A stretch of 64,000 nucleotides of DNA from Alcanivorax sp. DP30 (GCF_009882945.1 NZ_WTUY01000023.1:30870-94869); one strand, 5' to 3'; positions 23,871-34,295 are shown, counted from the first letter of the stretch. A program made the numbers and translations. Notes: a model not told the origin generated them from the sequence alone.

Positions 23871-24803
23871 GTGGCAAAACGTCGTCCCCGTGGCCGCGAT
23901 CTCAGCGGCATTCTGTTGTTGGATAAAGTCGGCGGCGTGAGCAGCAATGGCGCCTTGCAGATGGCCAAGAAAATGTTTGCGGCCGCCAAGGCGGGGCACA
24001 CCGGCAGCCTGGATCCCCTGGCCACCGGCATGTTGCCGATCTGTTTCGGTGAAGCGACCAAGTTCAGTCAGTTTCTGCTGGAATCGGACAAGAGTTACCG
24101 TGTGACCGCCAAGTTGGGTGTTACCACGGAAACCGGCGATGCAGACGGTGACGTGGTCAAAACCACCGAAGTGACGGCGTCTGCCGCCGACATCGAGGCC
24201 GCGCTGATGTCCTTTATGGGGGATATTCAGCAGATCCCCAGCATGTATTCGGCCATCAAGCATGAGGGTGTGCCCCTCTACAAGCTGGCCCGCGAGGGCA
24301 AGACCGTGGAGCGCAAGCCGCGGGCGGTGACTATTTATGATATCCGGATCCTGCGCATAGAAGGTGATGAGCTGGAATTCGAGGTGGATTGCTCCAAGGG
24401 CACCTATGTGCGCTCCCTGGTGGAAGACACCGGCGAAAAGCTGGGTTGTGGCGGTCATGTGACGGTGCTGCGCCGCCTGTCGGCAGGCCCTTACCCGGCG
24501 GAACGCATGCTGACCCTAGAGCAGCTGGGTGAGATCAAGGAGAAAGGTGGCTTCGAGGCAATCGACGAACTGCTCTTGCCTTTATCCACCAGCGTGGCAG
24601 ACTGGCCGCGCGTTGAACTGGGTGACAATGCTGCCTACTACATTCAGCAGGGTCAGCCAGTGATGGCCTCGGATCGTCCTGCGGACGGCTGGGTCAGTGT
24701 TTATCAGGCCTCCACGGATACCTTTCTGGGTGTCGGTGAGGTGTTGGAAGACGGGCGAATCGCGCCGCGTCGACTGGTTTCAAGCCAGGCTATCTGCGGG
24801 TAG
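23871..24803 (+). CDS. truB: tRNA pseudouridine-55 synthase
   Basis: 310 residues from GTG 23871, with CGGAG upstream. The catalytic Asp lies in HTGSLDPLATGMLP. Other hallmarks are GILLLDKVGGVSSN and CSKGTYVRSL, and a C-terminal PUA-like domain. It makes the universal pseudouridine 55 of the tRNA T-loop. Confidence 0.96.
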   Translation: MAKRRPRGRDLSGILLLDKVGGVSSNGALQMAKKMFAAAKAGHTGSLDPLATGMLPICFGEATKFSQFLLESDKSYRVTAKLGVTTETGDADGDVVKTTEVTASAADIEAALMSFMGDIQQIPSMYSAIKHEGVPLYKLAREGKTVERKPRAVTIYDIRILRIEGDELEFEVDCSKGTYVRSLVEDTGEKLGCGGHVTVLRRLSAGPYPAERMLTLEQLGEIKEKGGFEAIDELLLPLSTSVADWPRVELGDNAAYYIQQGQPVMASDRPADGWVSVYQASTDTFLGVGEVLEDGRIAPRRLVSSQAICG

Positions 24804-24882
24804 CACGGCCTGGAAGTAACGACGGCAGCTATAAATATGCATGGCTGGCCGTGACATTCATTGTGCATATTGGAGAAACATC

Positions 24883-25152
24883 ATGGCGTTGAGCGCTGAA
24901 CAGAAAGCTGAGATCCTGAAAGAGCACGGCCAGAAAGAAGGCGATACCGGTTCTCCGGAAGTGCAGGTTGCCCTGCTGACCGCCAACATCAATGGTCTGC
25001 AAGGTCACTTCAAGGACCACAAGAAGGATCACCACAGCCGTCGCGGCCTGATCCGCATGGTAAACCAGCGTCGTAAGCTGCTGGACTACCTGGCCAAGAA
25101 AGACCGCACCCGTTACCTGCAGCTGATCGAGAAGCTGGGTCTGCGTCGTTAA
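24883..25152 (+). CDS. rpsO: 30S ribosomal protein S15
   Basis: 89 residues from ATG 24883, with GGAGAA before it; the upstream in-frame ATG at 24841 is not family-like. The sequence [32 protein letters not shown] and [22 protein letters not shown] is standard S15, which binds the central domain of 16S rRNA. In E. coli S15 also represses its own mRNA. Confidence 0.98.
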   Translation: MALSAEQKAEILKEHGQKEGDTGSPEVQVALLTANINGLQGHFKDHKKDHHSRRGLIRMVNQRRKLLDYLAKKDRTRYLQLIEKLGLRR

Positions 25153-25181
25153 GATGCGGGTCTAAAGGTGACAGCAGCAGA

Positions 25182-25204
25182 AGCTCGGCTCAGCCGGGCT
25201 TTTG
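25182..25204 (+). terminator. Weak intrinsic terminator after rpsO
   Basis: The stem AGCTCGGC/GCCGGGCT with a TCA loop is followed by TTTTG. It would partly separate rpsO from pnp. Confidence 0.65.
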
Positions 25205-25210
25205 TTGTTT

Positions 25211-25329
25211 CTGGCGACCGGAAATTCCGGTTGTGCCAGGAGCTTGCCCGCTAGCGAATCAGGGTTTGGCCAGGCAAATCATCTGCGGCCTGACTTTTGC
25301 GGGATCTGGCGCCGGAATTACCGGTTGGG
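25211..25329. repeat. Paired small palindromes and REP-like half in the rpsO-pnp gap
   Basis: Two related segments, CTGGCGACCGGAAATTCCGG (from 25211) and CTGGCGCCGGAATTACCGG (from 25306), each contain a 13-bp palindrome. GCCAGGAGCTTGCCCGC between them resembles one half of the REP palindrome after dapB. The rest of the 276-bp gap leads to pnp; the E. coli pnp leader is cut by RNase III, but no matching long duplex is clear here. Confidence 0.45.
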
Positions 25330-25428
25330 CTGGTGCTTCAGCCGGGCTATTATGCCCAAGCGAAAGAAGAGTGTAATCAGAGGCATGGGCCTCGAAGACT
25401 GTCGTGAAGAAGAGAGAAGAGACGAGAT

Positions 25429-27522
25429 ATGTTCAATAAAATCACCAAAGAAATTCAGTTCGGCCGTGACACGGTTATCCTGGAAACCGGGCAGATTGCC
25501 CGCCAGGCGACTGCTGCTGTCATGGTTCGCATCGGTGCCACCGAAGTGCTGGTTACCGTCGTTGGCAAGAAAGAAGCAGATCCCAGCAAGAACTTTTTCC
25601 CCCTGACTGTGAACTATCAGGAAAAGACTTACGCCGCGGGCCGTATCCCGGGTGGCTTCCTCAAGCGTGAAGGTCGTCCCAGCGAGAAAGAAACCCTGAC
25701 CTGTCGTCTGATCGACCGTCCGATCCGTCCGCTGTTCCCCAATGGCTTCATGAATGAAGTACAGGTTGTGGCCACGGTCATGTCTGTGGACAAGGAAAAT
25801 GATCCGGATATCGCCGCCATGATCGGCACCTCCGCAGCCCTGTCCATCTCCGGCATTCCGTTCAGCGGTCCTATTGGTGCCGCCCGTGTGGGTTTCAAGG
25901 ATGGCATGTACATCCTAAACCCGAGCTACGCCGAGCTGGCCGAGTCTGCACTGGATCTGGTGGTAGCCGGTACCGAGCCTGCAGTACTGATGGTGGAATC
26001 CGAAGCCAAAGAACTGTCTGAAGACCAGATGCTGGGCGCTGTCCTGTTCGGCCACATGGAAATGCAGCCGGTGATCCAGGGTATCAAGGAATTTGCCGCT
26101 GAAGTGGGCACTCCGACCTGGGACTGGACCGCACCTGCGGTGAACACCGAACTGAAAGACGCCATCAAGGCCAAATACGAAGGCGCTCTGGCCGATGCCT
26201 ACACCATCACCGAGAAGATGGCCCGTTACGCCAAGGTCGGCGAGCTGCGTGATGCCTGCGTTGCCGAGTTCGCCACTGGCGAAGAAGGCGCACCGGACGC
26301 CGGTGAAGTGAAGGGCCTGTTTGCCAAGGTCGAGAAGAACGTGGTCCGTGAAGCCGTAGTCTCCGGCAAGCCGCGTATCGATGGTCGTGCCCTGGACGCG
26401 GTTCGTGCAATCGACTGTCAGGTGGGCGCGCTGGCCAAGACCCACGGTTCTGCCCTGTTCACCCGTGGTGAAACCCAGGCCATCGTGGCTGCCACTCTTG
26501 GCGGCATGCGCGATGCCCAGTTCATCGACGCGCTGGAAGGATCCCGCCAGGATCACTTCATGCTGCACTACAACTTCCCTCCTTACTGCGTGGGCGAGAC
26601 CGGCATGATCGGCTCTCCGAAGCGTCGTGAGATTGGTCACGGCCGTCTGGCCCGCCGTGGTGTTCAGGCGGTGCTGCCCACGGTGCAGGATTTCCCCTAC
26701 ACCATCCGTGTGGTGTCCGAGATCACCGAGTCCAACGGTTCCTCCTCCATGGCCTCCGTGTGTGGTACCTCCATGGCGCTGATGGATGCGGGTGTTCCCC
26801 TGACCGCACCGGTTGCCGGTATTGCCATGGGTCTGGTGAAGGAAGAGGACGGTCGTTTCGCGGTACTGTCCGACATTCTGGGTGACGAAGATCACCTGGG
26901 CGATATGGACTTTAAAGTGGCCGGTACCGAGCGTGGTGTGACTGCCTTGCAGATGGACATCAAGATCGAGGGCATCACCGAAGAGATCATGGAGAAAGCG
27001 CTGGAGCAAGCCAATGCCGGTCGTCTTCATATCCTCGGCGAAATGGCCAAGGCCATTGGTGCCTCCCGTACCGAGGTGTCCGAGAATGCCCCGACCCTGC
27101 TGACCCTGAAGATCAACCCGGACAAGATCCGTGACGTGATCGGCAAGGGTGGCGCTACCATCCGTGCCCTGACCGAAGAAACCGGCTGTACCATCGACAT
27201 CGAAGACGATGGCAGCGTGAAGATCTACGGTGAGACTCGCGAGAAGGCGGATGAAGCGGTACGCCGTGTGGAAGAAATCACTGCGGAAGCGGAAGTCGGC
27301 GTGATCTACGAAGGCAAGGTAACCCGCGTGGTTGATTTCGGCGCCTTTGTCGCCATCATGCCGGGCACTGAAGGTCTGCTGCACATCTCCCAGATCGCTG
27401 AAGAGCGTGTGGAGAAAGTGAGTGACTACGTCAACGAGGGCGACATCATCAAGGTGAAGGTTCTCGACGTAGACCAGCGTGGCCGCATCAAGCTGTCCAT
27501 GAAGGAAGCCAAGGAAGACTGA
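25429..27522 (+). CDS. pnp: Polynucleotide phosphorylase
   Basis: 697 residues, full length. Two RNase PH domains are present ([21 protein letters not shown] and, near 320, [15 protein letters not shown], with catalytic [12 protein letters not shown]). They are followed by a KH domain ([16 protein letters not shown]) and an S1 domain ([19 protein letters not shown]). It degrades RNA 3' to 5' by phosphorolysis, often in the degradosome. It is the last gene of the nusA operon and is followed by a strong terminator. Confidence 0.98.
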   Translation: MFNKITKEIQFGRDTVILETGQIARQATAAVMVRIGATEVLVTVVGKKEADPSKNFFPLTVNYQEKTYAAGRIPGGFLKREGRPSEKETLTCRLIDRPIRPLFPNGFMNEVQVVATVMSVDKENDPDIAAMIGTSAALSISGIPFSGPIGAARVGFKDGMYILNPSYAELAESALDLVVAGTEPAVLMVESEAKELSEDQMLGAVLFGHMEMQPVIQGIKEFAAEVGTPTWDWTAPAVNTELKDAIKAKYEGALADAYTITEKMARYAKVGELRDACVAEFATGEEGAPDAGEVKGLFAKVEKNVVREAVVSGKPRIDGRALDAVRAIDCQVGALAKTHGSALFTRGETQAIVAATLGGMRDAQFIDALEGSRQDHFMLHYNFPPYCVGETGMIGSPKRREIGHGRLARRGVQAVLPTVQDFPYTIRVVSEITESNGSSSMASVCGTSMALMDAGVPLTAPVAGIAMGLVKEEDGRFAVLSDILGDEDHLGDMDFKVAGTERGVTALQMDIKIEGITEEIMEKALEQANAGRLHILGEMAKAIGASRTEVSENAPTLLTLKINPDKIRDVIGKGGATIRALTEETGCTIDIEDDGSVKIYGETREKADEAVRRVEEITAEAEVGVIYEGKVTRVVDFGAFVAIMPGTEGLLHISQIAEERVEKVSDYVNEGDIIKVKVLDVDQRGRIKLSMKEAKED

Positions 27523-27546
27523 TTTCGATCGGTTTTACCGAAGCAT

Positions 27547-27577
27547 AAAAAAGGCCGGCATTTGCCGGCCTTTTTTA
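27547..27577 (+). terminator. Intrinsic terminator after pnp
   Basis: The stem AAAAAAGGCCGGC/GCCGGCCTTTTTT with a short loop lies 25 bp after the pnp stop. It is symmetric and may work in both directions. Confidence 0.92.
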
Positions 27578-27694
27578 TGAGATAAAAGTTATGAATGGAG
27601 GGCCGGAATCCATTTTGCAAATGAAATAAATTGCTTCCTGTACTAGAATTTCAGCCCGTTTTTATTGTGGCTGTCTATCTAAAAAGAGGGAATT

Positions 27695-28252
27695 ATGAGA
27701 AGGATAATTGGGGGAGTTGTGGTTCTGGTCGGCCTGCTGTCGTCAGGTTGTGCATCGATCGTTTCTGATTCAAGTTACCCGGTTACGATTAGTTCTTCTC
27801 CAGAGGGGGTCAACTATACGGTCAAGCATGCCAAAAGAGGGTATGCCATGATGAAGGGTGTTACTCCTGCGACGATTTCACTTTCTGCGGATGATGGCTT
27901 TTTCTCAAAAGCCAGTTACCTGGTTTCCTTTGAAAAAAGGGGCTATGACGCCGTAACCATCCAGCTCAGAGCAGGGATGGACGGATGGTATGTTGGCAAT
28001 ATTCTGTTTGGGGGATTGATCGGCTTCTTGATTATTGATCCCGCCACTGGCGCGATGTGGAAGCTCGACGAGCAAGTGCAAGTCGCTCTGACAGAAAGCC
28101 GGAAGGAAGATGCGGGTGAGACAGTTGAGTTCAGAGAGAAAGAGCCGGAGCAGCCCGAAACTGCCGCGGGCAAGGACTCCGATGAGTTAACCCTGCTTAT
28201 GATTAATGATGTGCCGGAGGCGTACAGGAATAGCCTGGTGCGCGTTAATTAA
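27695..28252 (+). CDS. Lipoprotein, PEGA-like, unknown role
   Basis: 185 residues. The signal peptide ends with the lipobox LSSGC, so Cys19 should be lipidated. The segment VTISSSPEGVNYTVKHAKRG...GVTPATISLSA resembles PEGA-type beta repeats of surface proteins. A hydrophobic glycine-rich segment (VGNILFGGLIGFLIID) follows at about 105-120, and the C-terminus is Glu-rich. It is less GC-rich than its neighbours, which suggests it is accessory. It stands alone between two terminators. The exact role is unknown. Confidence 0.75.
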   Translation: MRRIIGGVVVLVGLLSSGCASIVSDSSYPVTISSSPEGVNYTVKHAKRGYAMMKGVTPATISLSADDGFFSKASYLVSFEKRGYDAVTIQLRAGMDGWYVGNILFGGLIGFLIIDPATGAMWKLDEQVQVALTESRKEDAGETVEFREKEPEQPETAAGKDSDELTLLMINDVPEAYRNSLVRVN

Positions 28253-28253
28253 A

Positions 28254-28280
28254 AAAAGGGCCAGCAGTGCTGGCCCTTTT
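28254..28280. terminator. Bidirectional terminator between lipoprotein and acs
   Basis: AAAAGGGCCAGCA against TGCTGGCCCTTTT forms a compact hairpin with A-runs and T-runs on both sides. The convergent genes (lipoprotein and acs) both end here. Confidence 0.9.
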
Positions 28281-28291
28281 AATATCTGACT

Positions 28292-30229
28292 TCACCTGTT
28301 CAGTCGCGTCTCAATCAGCTGATCGACTACGCTTGGGTCGGCGAGGGTTGAGGTGTCTCCCAGGCTGTCCAGTTCGTTGGCGGCAATCTTGCGAAGAATG
28401 CGGCGCATGATCTTGCCGGAACGGGTCTTGGGCAGGCCCGGGGCGAAGTGAATCAGGTCGGGTTTGGCGATGGGGCCAATTTCCTGGGTGACCATGTCAC
28501 GCAGCTCCTTCACCAGTTCATCGCTACCTTCCTTGCCCGCCATGAGAGACACATAGGCGTAGATGCCCTGGCCCTTCACGTCGTGCTGGTAACCCACAAC
28601 TGCCGCCTCGGAAATGCTCGGGTGCAGTACCAGGGCTGATTCAATTTCGGCGGTACCAAGACGATGGCCTGATACATTCAGCACGTCATCCACACGGCCA
28701 GTGATCCAGTAGTAGCCATCTTCATCACGTCGGGCGCCATCACCGGTGAAGTAGTAGCCCTTGTAGGCACTGAAGTAGGTATCGATCATGCGCTGGTGAT
28801 CACCGTAGACGGTGCGGATCTGGCTGGGCCAGCTGGACTTGATCGCCAGGTTGCCTGAATTGGCGCCTTCCAGTTCATTGCCATCCGGGTCCATCAGTAC
28901 TGGTTCGATGCCGAACATGGGCAGGGTGGCGGAGCCGGCTTTCAGGTCCACGGCGCCGGGCAGCGGAGCAATCATGATGGCGCCGGTTTCGGTCTGCCAC
29001 CAGGTATCCACGATGGGGCAGCGAGAGTCGCCCACGATCTTGTAGTACCACTCCCAGGCTTCCGGGTTGATGGGTTCACCGACGGTGCCCAGCAGTTTGA
29101 GGGAGGCACGTGAGGTCTTTGTCACCGGATCGTTGCCCACGCCCATCAGGGCGCGGATGGCAGTGGGCGCAGTATAGAAGATGTTGACCTTGTGCTTGTC
29201 CACCACCTGCCAGCAGCGGGAGGCATCCGGATAGGTGGGCACCCCTTCGAACATCAGGGTGGTTGCGCCGTTGGCCAGCGGGCCGTAGACAATATAGCTG
29301 TGTCCGGTGATCCAGCCCACGTCCGCCGTACACCAGTAGATGTCGCCTTCGTGATAATCGAACACATACTTGTGGGTGAGAGCGGCGCTGAGCAAGTAGC
29401 CGGCGCTGGTGTGGACCACGCCCTTGGGTTTGCCGGTGGAGCCGGAGGTGTAGAGGGTAAAGAGCGCATCTTCCGCGTCCACCCATTCCGGTTCGCAATC
29501 GCTGGCAGCGTTGGCCATGGCTTCGTGATACCAGACATCGCGGTCGCTCTGCCAGGCTACATTGCCACCGGTGCGCTTCACGGTAATACAGGTATGAACG
29601 CCGTTGATGCCATCCATGGCCTTGTCGGCGTTGACCTTGAGGGGCACGGTCTTGCCGCCGCGGACACCTTCGTCGGCGGTGATCACGGCACAGGCGCCGG
29701 CATCATTGATGCGATCCTTGAGGGCTTCTGGCGAGAAGCCACCGAACACCACAGAATGAATGGCGCCAATGCGGGCGCAGGCCAGCATGGCGTAGGCGGC
29801 TTCCGGGATCATCGGCATATAGATGACAACACGGTCGCCTTTTTCGACGCCACGATCCTTGAGTACATTACCGAACTTGCTGACTTCCTCGAACAACTGC
29901 TGGTAGCTGATGTGTTTGTCCTGATCCGGCTCGTCGCCTTCCCAGATGATGGCAGTCTGGTTGGCGCGCTCGGGCAGGTGGCGATCCACACAGTTGTAGC
30001 AGACGTTCAGCGTCGCACCCTTGAACCAGGCGGCACGGCCTTCGTTAAAGTCCCAGTCGCTGACGGTGTCCCACGGTGTTTTCCAGTCCAGAAACTCGTT
30101 GGCGCGATCCGCCCAGAAGGTATCCGGGTCGTTGATGGACTGCGCGTACAGGCGATCGTAGCGCTCGCGGTCCATCAGGGTTTGCGCCTTAAAAGCTTCG
30201 GGAACAGGGTGGACTATGGGCTTGGACAT
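28292..30229 (-). CDS. acs: Acetyl-CoA synthetase
   Basis: 645 residues from ATG 30229, preceded by AAGGAGG; the longer frame upstream is not family-like. The AMP-forming signature is [14 protein letters not shown], and the C-terminal [11 protein letters not shown] carries the lysine that is acetylated to switch the enzyme off. It activates acetate to acetyl-CoA. Acetate and acetyl-CoA metabolism are typical of hydrocarbon degraders. Confidence 0.96.
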   Translation of the reverse strand: MSKPIVHPVPEAFKAQTLMDRERYDRLYAQSINDPDTFWADRANEFLDWKTPWDTVSDWDFNEGRAAWFKGATLNVCYNCVDRHLPERANQTAIIWEGDEPDQDKHISYQQLFEEVSKFGNVLKDRGVEKGDRVVIYMPMIPEAAYAMLACARIGAIHSVVFGGFSPEALKDRINDAGACAVITADEGVRGGKTVPLKVNADKAMDGINGVHTCITVKRTGGNVAWQSDRDVWYHEAMANAASDCEPEWVDAEDALFTLYTSGSTGKPKGVVHTSAGYLLSAALTHKYVFDYHEGDIYWCTADVGWITGHSYIVYGPLANGATTLMFEGVPTYPDASRCWQVVDKHKVNIFYTAPTAIRALMGVGNDPVTKTSRASLKLLGTVGEPINPEAWEWYYKIVGDSRCPIVDTWWQTETGAIMIAPLPGAVDLKAGSATLPMFGIEPVLMDPDGNELEGANSGNLAIKSSWPSQIRTVYGDHQRMIDTYFSAYKGYYFTGDGARRDEDGYYWITGRVDDVLNVSGHRLGTAEIESALVLHPSISEAAVVGYQHDVKGQGIYAYVSLMAGKEGSDELVKELRDMVTQEIGPIAKPDLIHFAPGLPKTRSGKIMRRILRKIAANELDSLGDTSTLADPSVVDQLIETRLNR

Positions 30230-30510
30230 CAAGGGCCTCCTTGGAATACTGCCTCTGGGTGCCAGGTTGGCGCCCGTTTTTCCTTCATTATTGTGAGTAT
30301 CTCGTTCCTCGACTATTCCACCATGGTCGTAGGGCGCAGAGAGAACGAAACCGGTTGTCACAAGAGTAAACAAAGCGTTGAGTAATGGCCAAGGTCCATT
30401 GCGGAAAGCTGCACAAAACGGTGATTTTTTGGGCTTGTCGGGGAGAAAAAAAGCGGAGCCAAACGAATGCTGCCCAGCCGAGAGCGGCAAGGTGACCGTG
30501 AAACCAGACA
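30230..30510. other. acs upstream region
   Basis: This 280-bp part of the 340-bp gap holds the acs leader and promoter. No clear sigma-70 or sigma-54 promoter can be named with confidence, and no coding frame looks real. The rest of the gap is a terminator (30511-30543) facing panD. Confidence 0.4.
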
Positions 30511-30543
30511 TAAAAAAAACGCCGGCAAAAGCCGGCGTTTTAA
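30511..30543 (-). terminator. Terminator after panD
   Basis: On the minus strand AAAACGCCGGC/GCCGGCGTTTT is followed by a run of eight T. It ends the pcnB-to-panD gene run about 30 bp after the panD stop. Confidence 0.9.
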
Positions 30544-30569
30544 GAAAATCCTTTCGAACGGATCTGGTA

Positions 30570-30950
30570 TCAGGCGACCTGAACCGGAATCGCGTTGCTG
30601 GTGCCTTTTACGGCATTGCCTTCATCCATGTAGATCAGGCTGGGCTTGAAGTTGACCAGTTCGGCGCTGGAGTAGCTGGCGTAGGCGCAAATGATCACAC
30701 GGTGACCAGGTTGTGCCTTATGTGCAGCTGCACCATTCACAGAAATGATCTTGGATCCGGCTTCGCCACGGATTGCGTAGGTTTCGAAACGCTCACCGTT
30801 GTCGATGTTGTATATCTGGATCTGTTCGTACTCCAGGATACCCGCCATGTCCATCAGATCACCATCGATGGCGCAGGAGCCTTCATACTCGAGCTCCGCG
30901 TGGGTGACACGAGCCTGATGGAGTTTTGCTTTCAGCATGGTGCACTGCAT
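30570..30950 (-). CDS. panD: Aspartate 1-decarboxylase
   Basis: 126 residues. The self-cleavage site is EYEGSCAID: the chain splits between Gly24 and Ser25 and the serine becomes the pyruvoyl cofactor. It makes beta-alanine from aspartate for pantothenate. It is last in the minus-strand run panB-panC-panD, which supplies coenzyme A. Confidence 0.97.
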   Translation of the reverse strand: MQCTMLKAKLHQARVTHAELEYEGSCAIDGDLMDMAGILEYEQIQIYNIDNGERFETYAIRGEAGSKIISVNGAAAHKAQPGHRVIICAYASYSSAELVNFKPSLIYMDEGNAVKGTSNAIPVQVA

Positions 30951-31038
30951 CTTGGTTACCTCTCACACTACCCGAAGCCTGCAATTACAGGACGTTAGAA
31001 CCAAGCAGGCGCTTCAAGGGGCCCGAAGTATGCACGAA

Positions 31039-31896
31039 TCACGGGTTGTCTACAACGGCCAGTGAGACATTGTCTATCAATCGTGTTTTGCCCAGTTTGG
31101 CGGCTACAGCAACCACCAGATCGGTGTCGTTTTTGGCCGCTGGCGCCAGGCTGCTGGCGTTGGCAATGGTCAGGTAATCCACCTGGAAGCCTGCGGTATT
31201 GAGCCGCTCTGTATAGCGTTGTTCCAGATTGCGGAAGTCCCGCGCTCCTTGCTCAATGTCGCTGCGCAGCTTTTGCAGGTTTGCGTAGATGAGCGGGGCA
31301 AGTTTGCGCTCACTCTCGTCAAGAAAGCCATTTCGCGAGCTTTTTGCCAGCCCGTCGTCTTCACGGCTGGTGGGGGCGCCGACAATCTTTACCGGGAACA
31401 GTAACTCTTCACTCATTCGCCGCAGAATTGCCAGTTGTTGGAAGTCCTTCTCCCCAAATACGGCCACATCCGGCTGGACAATATTGAACAGCTTGGAGAC
31501 CACCGTGGTCACGCCACGGAAATGCCCCTCTCGGTTGGCTCCACACAGGTAATCACCCAGACCCTCCACGTCTACCCAGGTCTGGTTCTGGCCAAGCGGG
31601 TAGATTTCCTCCACAGAGGGGGCAAACAACAGGGCTGCGCCCGCATCCACCAGCTGGGCGGCATCCGCGTCCAGGGTGCGGGGGTAGCGGTCGAAATCCT
31701 CATTGGGGCCGAACTGGGTTGGATTGACAAAGATGGACACGACCACCTTGTCGCAACGGGCCATGGCCTCGCGAACCAGACTGATATGGCCGCTGTGGAG
31801 ATTGCCCATGGTGGGCACAAACCCCACGCTCAGGCCTTCGCGGTGCCAGCCGCGAACCACTTCGCGGACCTGGGAAACGGTATGGGCAGTTTGCAT
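31039..31896 (-). CDS. panC: Pantothenate synthetase
   Basis: 285 residues from ATG 31896, with GAGG upstream. The nucleotidyltransferase HIGH-type motif is PTMGNLHSGHISLV, with FVNPTQFGPNEDFDRYPR and SSRNGFL. It joins pantoate with beta-alanine using ATP. A heptamer element fills the 199-bp gap up to panB and ends 18 bp before the start. Confidence 0.97.
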   Translation of the reverse strand: MQTAHTVSQVREVVRGWHREGLSVGFVPTMGNLHSGHISLVREAMARCDKVVVSIFVNPTQFGPNEDFDRYPRTLDADAAQLVDAGAALLFAPSVEEIYPLGQNQTWVDVEGLGDYLCGANREGHFRGVTTVVSKLFNIVQPDVAVFGEKDFQQLAILRRMSEELLFPVKIVGAPTSREDDGLAKSSRNGFLDESERKLAPLIYANLQKLRSDIEQGARDFRNLEQRYTERLNTAGFQVDYLTIANASSLAPAAKNDTDLVVAVAAKLGKTRLIDNVSLAVVDNP

Positions 31897-31913
31897 TGAA
31901 AACCTCGGTGAAT

Positions 31914-32094
31914 AAGCGACAAGCTGCAAGCTTCAAGCTACAAGGCGCGGGTGAGGGCGGCGCCAACTGACAGGCGACATTGCCCGCGTTTCTTTGCCAG
32001 GAATAATTTACTGGCATTTGTGCGCGGCTCCAGACAATGAAGATTCCGTGTTCGGATCCGCGTTGTAGCTTGAGGCTTTTAGCTTGTTGCTGAT
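31914..32094. repeat. Inverted heptamer-array element (AGCTNCA type) between panC and panB
   Basis: The 5' arm (31914-31950) is AGCGACA, AGCTGCA, AGCTTCA, AGCTACA, AGGCGCG. The reverse complement of the 3' arm (32059-32094) is AGCAACA, AGCTAAA, AGCCTCA, AGCTACA, ACGCG. The core is about 108 bp and contains TTTGTGCGCGGCTCC. The 3' arm ends one base from the panB stop. The core start (GCGCGGGTGAGGG...GCCAACTGA) matches the copy at 59.8 kb. Confidence 0.85.
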
Positions 32095-32095
32095 T

Positions 32096-32884
32096 TTAGA
32101 AACAGTGCTCGTCCGCCGGGAAACTGACGTTCAGTACGGCTTCATGATACGCCTTGAAGGCGCTCTGGATATCGCTGGCGTCGGCCATGAAGTTTTTCAC
32201 AAAGCGGGCAGGTTTGCCGGGGCTGATGCCGAGCATATCGTGCATGACCAGCACCTGGCCGTCGCATTCCGGGGCGGCGCCAATGCCGATGACCGGGATG
32301 CCTACCGCCTGGGTGATGCGGGTGCTCAGCTCGCGGGGCACGCATTCCAGCAACAGCACGGCGGCACCGGCCTGCTCAAGGGTTTGCGCGGCTTTCAGCA
32401 TTTCACTGGCGCTGTCATCGTCTTTGCCCTGTACCCGGTAGCCGCCCAATGCGTTTACCGCCTGGGGGGTGAGGCCCATGTGGGCGCATACCGGGATACC
32501 GTTACGGTTGAGTAGTTCGATGCTTTCCGCCAGCCAGGCACTGCCTTCCAGTTTGACCATGTTGGCGCCGGCCTGCATCAGGGCGGTGGAGCTTTCCAGG
32601 GCGCGCTCCACGGTGGCCGCGCCCATGAACGGCACGTCGGCGATGACCAGGCTGCCTTTATTGCCGCGGGCCACGCATTCAGTGTGATAAGCCATCTGTT
32701 CGAGGGTCACCGGCACAGTGCTGGACTGACCCTGGATCACATTGCCCAGGGAGTCACCCACCAGTATGGCGTCCACGCCGGCTTCGGAAATCAGCTGGGC
32801 GAAACAGGCATCGTAGGCGGTGAGAACGGAGAATTTTTCACCGTCTTGCTTGCGCTTCTGCAGGGTGCGAATGGTCACGGACAT
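32096..32884 (-). CDS. panB: Ketopantoate hydroxymethyltransferase
   Basis: 262 residues from ATG 32884, giving [24 protein letters not shown]. The TIM-barrel metal site motif is [12 protein letters not shown], with the substrate loop GHMGLTPQ in the form CAHMGLTPQ. It converts ketoisovalerate to ketopantoate, the first step toward pantothenate. The gene lies between two heptamer elements. Confidence 0.97.
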   Translation of the reverse strand: MSVTIRTLQKRKQDGEKFSVLTAYDACFAQLISEAGVDAILVGDSLGNVIQGQSSTVPVTLEQMAYHTECVARGNKGSLVIADVPFMGAATVERALESSTALMQAGANMVKLEGSAWLAESIELLNRNGIPVCAHMGLTPQAVNALGGYRVQGKDDDSASEMLKAAQTLEQAGAAVLLLECVPRELSTRITQAVGIPVIGIGAAPECDGQVLVMHDMLGISPGKPARFVKNFMADASDIQSAFKAYHEAVLNVSFPADEHCF

Positions 32885-32911
32885 GGGAAACCTCCCAGGG
32901 AAATTCAGGGG

Positions 32912-33068
32912 CGAGCTACAAGCTGCAAGCTTCAAGCTACAACACGATCAAGGTTGTCAGGGTTTACTGCTTTTGTGGCCGCGCACAGGGTCTGGTCGCG
33001 GCGCCATGCCTGGCAGGGCAGTAAACGACTTCTTGCGTTGTAGCTTGAAGCTTGTAGCTTGCAGCTGG
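32912..33068. repeat. Inverted heptamer-array element (AAGCTNC type) between panB and the deoxynucleoside kinase
   Basis: The 5' arm (32912-32947) is GAGCTAC, AAGCTGC, AAGCTTC, AAGCTAC. The reverse complement of the 3' arm (33034-33068) is CAGCTGC, AAGCTAC, AAGCTTC, AAGCTAC, so the arms match almost exactly. The 86-bp core holds CTTTTGTGGCCGCGCACAGGG, a partly palindromic version of the shared core motif. The 3' arm ends 3 bp from the kinase stop. Confidence 0.88.
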
Positions 33069-33071
33069 TTT

Positions 33072-33773
33072 TTAGCCGACTAGCGGCCGGGGGTTAAAAT
33101 AGTGTCGCCCGGAGCGGATGTCCAGCAGCTCGCTGATCAGTTGCTGGTAATCGCGGTCGTGGTTGACCAGGTCAATCTCGGCGGCGTTGACGATCAGCAG
33201 TGGGGCGCGGTCGTAGAAATGGAAGAATTCGGTGTAGGCATTGCTGAGCCGGTCCAGATAATCGCCCTCAATGCGCTGCTCAAAATCGTTGCCGCGGCGG
33301 GTGATACGCTGGCGCAGTACCTGGGGTGGCGCCTGCAGGTAAATCACCAGATCCGGTTGCGGGGCATCCAGGGTCAGGTGGTCGTCCACATTGCGGTACA
33401 GTTCGAACTCATCGTCAGCCAGAGTGACCTGGGCAAACAGCCGATTCTTGTCGATCAGGAAGTCGGCGATACGAGGGCCGGCGAACAGGTCCTGCTGCTG
33501 GATCTGACGCAGCTGGTCAGCACGCTGGAACAGGAAAAACAGCTCGGTCTGCAGGGCGTAGCGGGCCGGGTCCTGATAGAAGCGGGTCAGGAAGGGGTTG
33601 TCTTCTGCCTGTTCCAGCAACAGATCGTAGCCGAAGGTCATGGCGAGACGCCGGGCCAGACTGGTTTTGCCGGCGCCAATGGGGCCTTCTACCGCGATAA
33701 AGCGTGGCAGATTGCCAGCCTGACGGCGTTGCTCGATCTTTTCAGTGAGGGTTTTCTCATTCAATGAGTGCAT
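33072..33773 (-). CDS. Deoxynucleoside kinase
   Basis: 233 residues. The P-loop GPIGAGKTSLARRLA is followed by LEQAEDNPFL and the DRx-type segment YLQAPPQVLRQRITRRGNDFEQRI, as in deoxyadenosine/deoxyguanosine kinases. It would phosphorylate deoxynucleosides for salvage; the exact substrate cannot be read from sequence. Its start overlaps the end of folK by 17 bp, so translation is probably coupled. Confidence 0.88.
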   Translation of the reverse strand: MHSLNEKTLTEKIEQRRQAGNLPRFIAVEGPIGAGKTSLARRLAMTFGYDLLLEQAEDNPFLTRFYQDPARYALQTELFFLFQRADQLRQIQQQDLFAGPRIADFLIDKNRLFAQVTLADDEFELYRNVDDHLTLDAPQPDLVIYLQAPPQVLRQRITRRGNDFEQRIEGDYLDRLSNAYTEFFHFYDRAPLLIVNAAEIDLVNHDRDYQQLISELLDIRSGRHYFNPRPLVG

Positions 33774-34260
33774 CGCAATCCAGTTCTGCCAGTGGGGAGA
33801 GACGCTGATCTTCTACCTGTTTCAGAAAGCTACTCAGTGCGGTGCCGTCAGGCAAGTGAGCATGGGGGGAAATATCCAGCAGTGGCAGCAGGACAAAGGC
33901 CCGGTGGATCATTTGCGGGTGGGGAACCTGCAGGTCCGGGGTATCGATATTCAGACCTTCGATCAGCAGAATGTCCAGGTCCAGGGTGCGCTCGCCCCAG
34001 TGACGCAAGCGCTGTCGTCCGGCGGCCAGTTCCAGGGCCTGCAGGGTATGCAGCAATTCATGGGGCGTACTGCTGAATGCCACTTGGGCGACGGCATTGA
34101 CGTAATCGGGCTGGTCCTGGGGGCCGATGGGGGCGCTGCTGAACAGCCGGGAATGATGCAGCATCGTCACCCCCGGTAGCCGCTGCAAGGCGGACAGCGC
34201 ACTGATCAGGCGCTGCTCCGGATTATCCAGATTGCTGCCAAGTCCGATAAAAGCCTGCAT
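33757..34260 (-). CDS. folK: HPPK, hydroxymethyl-dihydropterin pyrophosphokinase
   Basis: 167 residues. The family motifs are AFIGLGSNLDNPEQRL at the N-terminus and GERTLDLDILLIE near residue 95, where Asp residues bind Mg-ATP. It prepares the pterin diphosphate used by FolP. It sits between pcnB and the kinase and panBCD genes, as in Pseudomonas (without the kinase there). Confidence 0.96.
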   Translation of the reverse strand: MQAFIGLGSNLDNPEQRLISALSALQRLPGVTMLHHSRLFSSAPIGPQDQPDYVNAVAQVAFSSTPHELLHTLQALELAAGRQRLRHWGERTLDLDILLIEGLNIDTPDLQVPHPQMIHRAFVLLPLLDISPHAHLPDGTALSSFLKQVEDQRLSPLAELDCDALIE

Positions 34261-34295
34261 GACTGCTCCCGGGGGTACGGCGTAACGGTGCCGGC

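Noticed and set aside
30250..30275. Sigma-54-like TGGCAC before acs
   Set aside because: On the minus strand CTGGCACCCAGAGGCAG has GG and GC 9 bp apart rather than the strict 10, so it is not a valid -24/-12 promoter.
28292..30511. 739-residue acs with an N-terminal extension
   Set aside because: The first 94 residues are unrelated to Acs and overlap the promoter region. ATG 30229 has a perfect SD.
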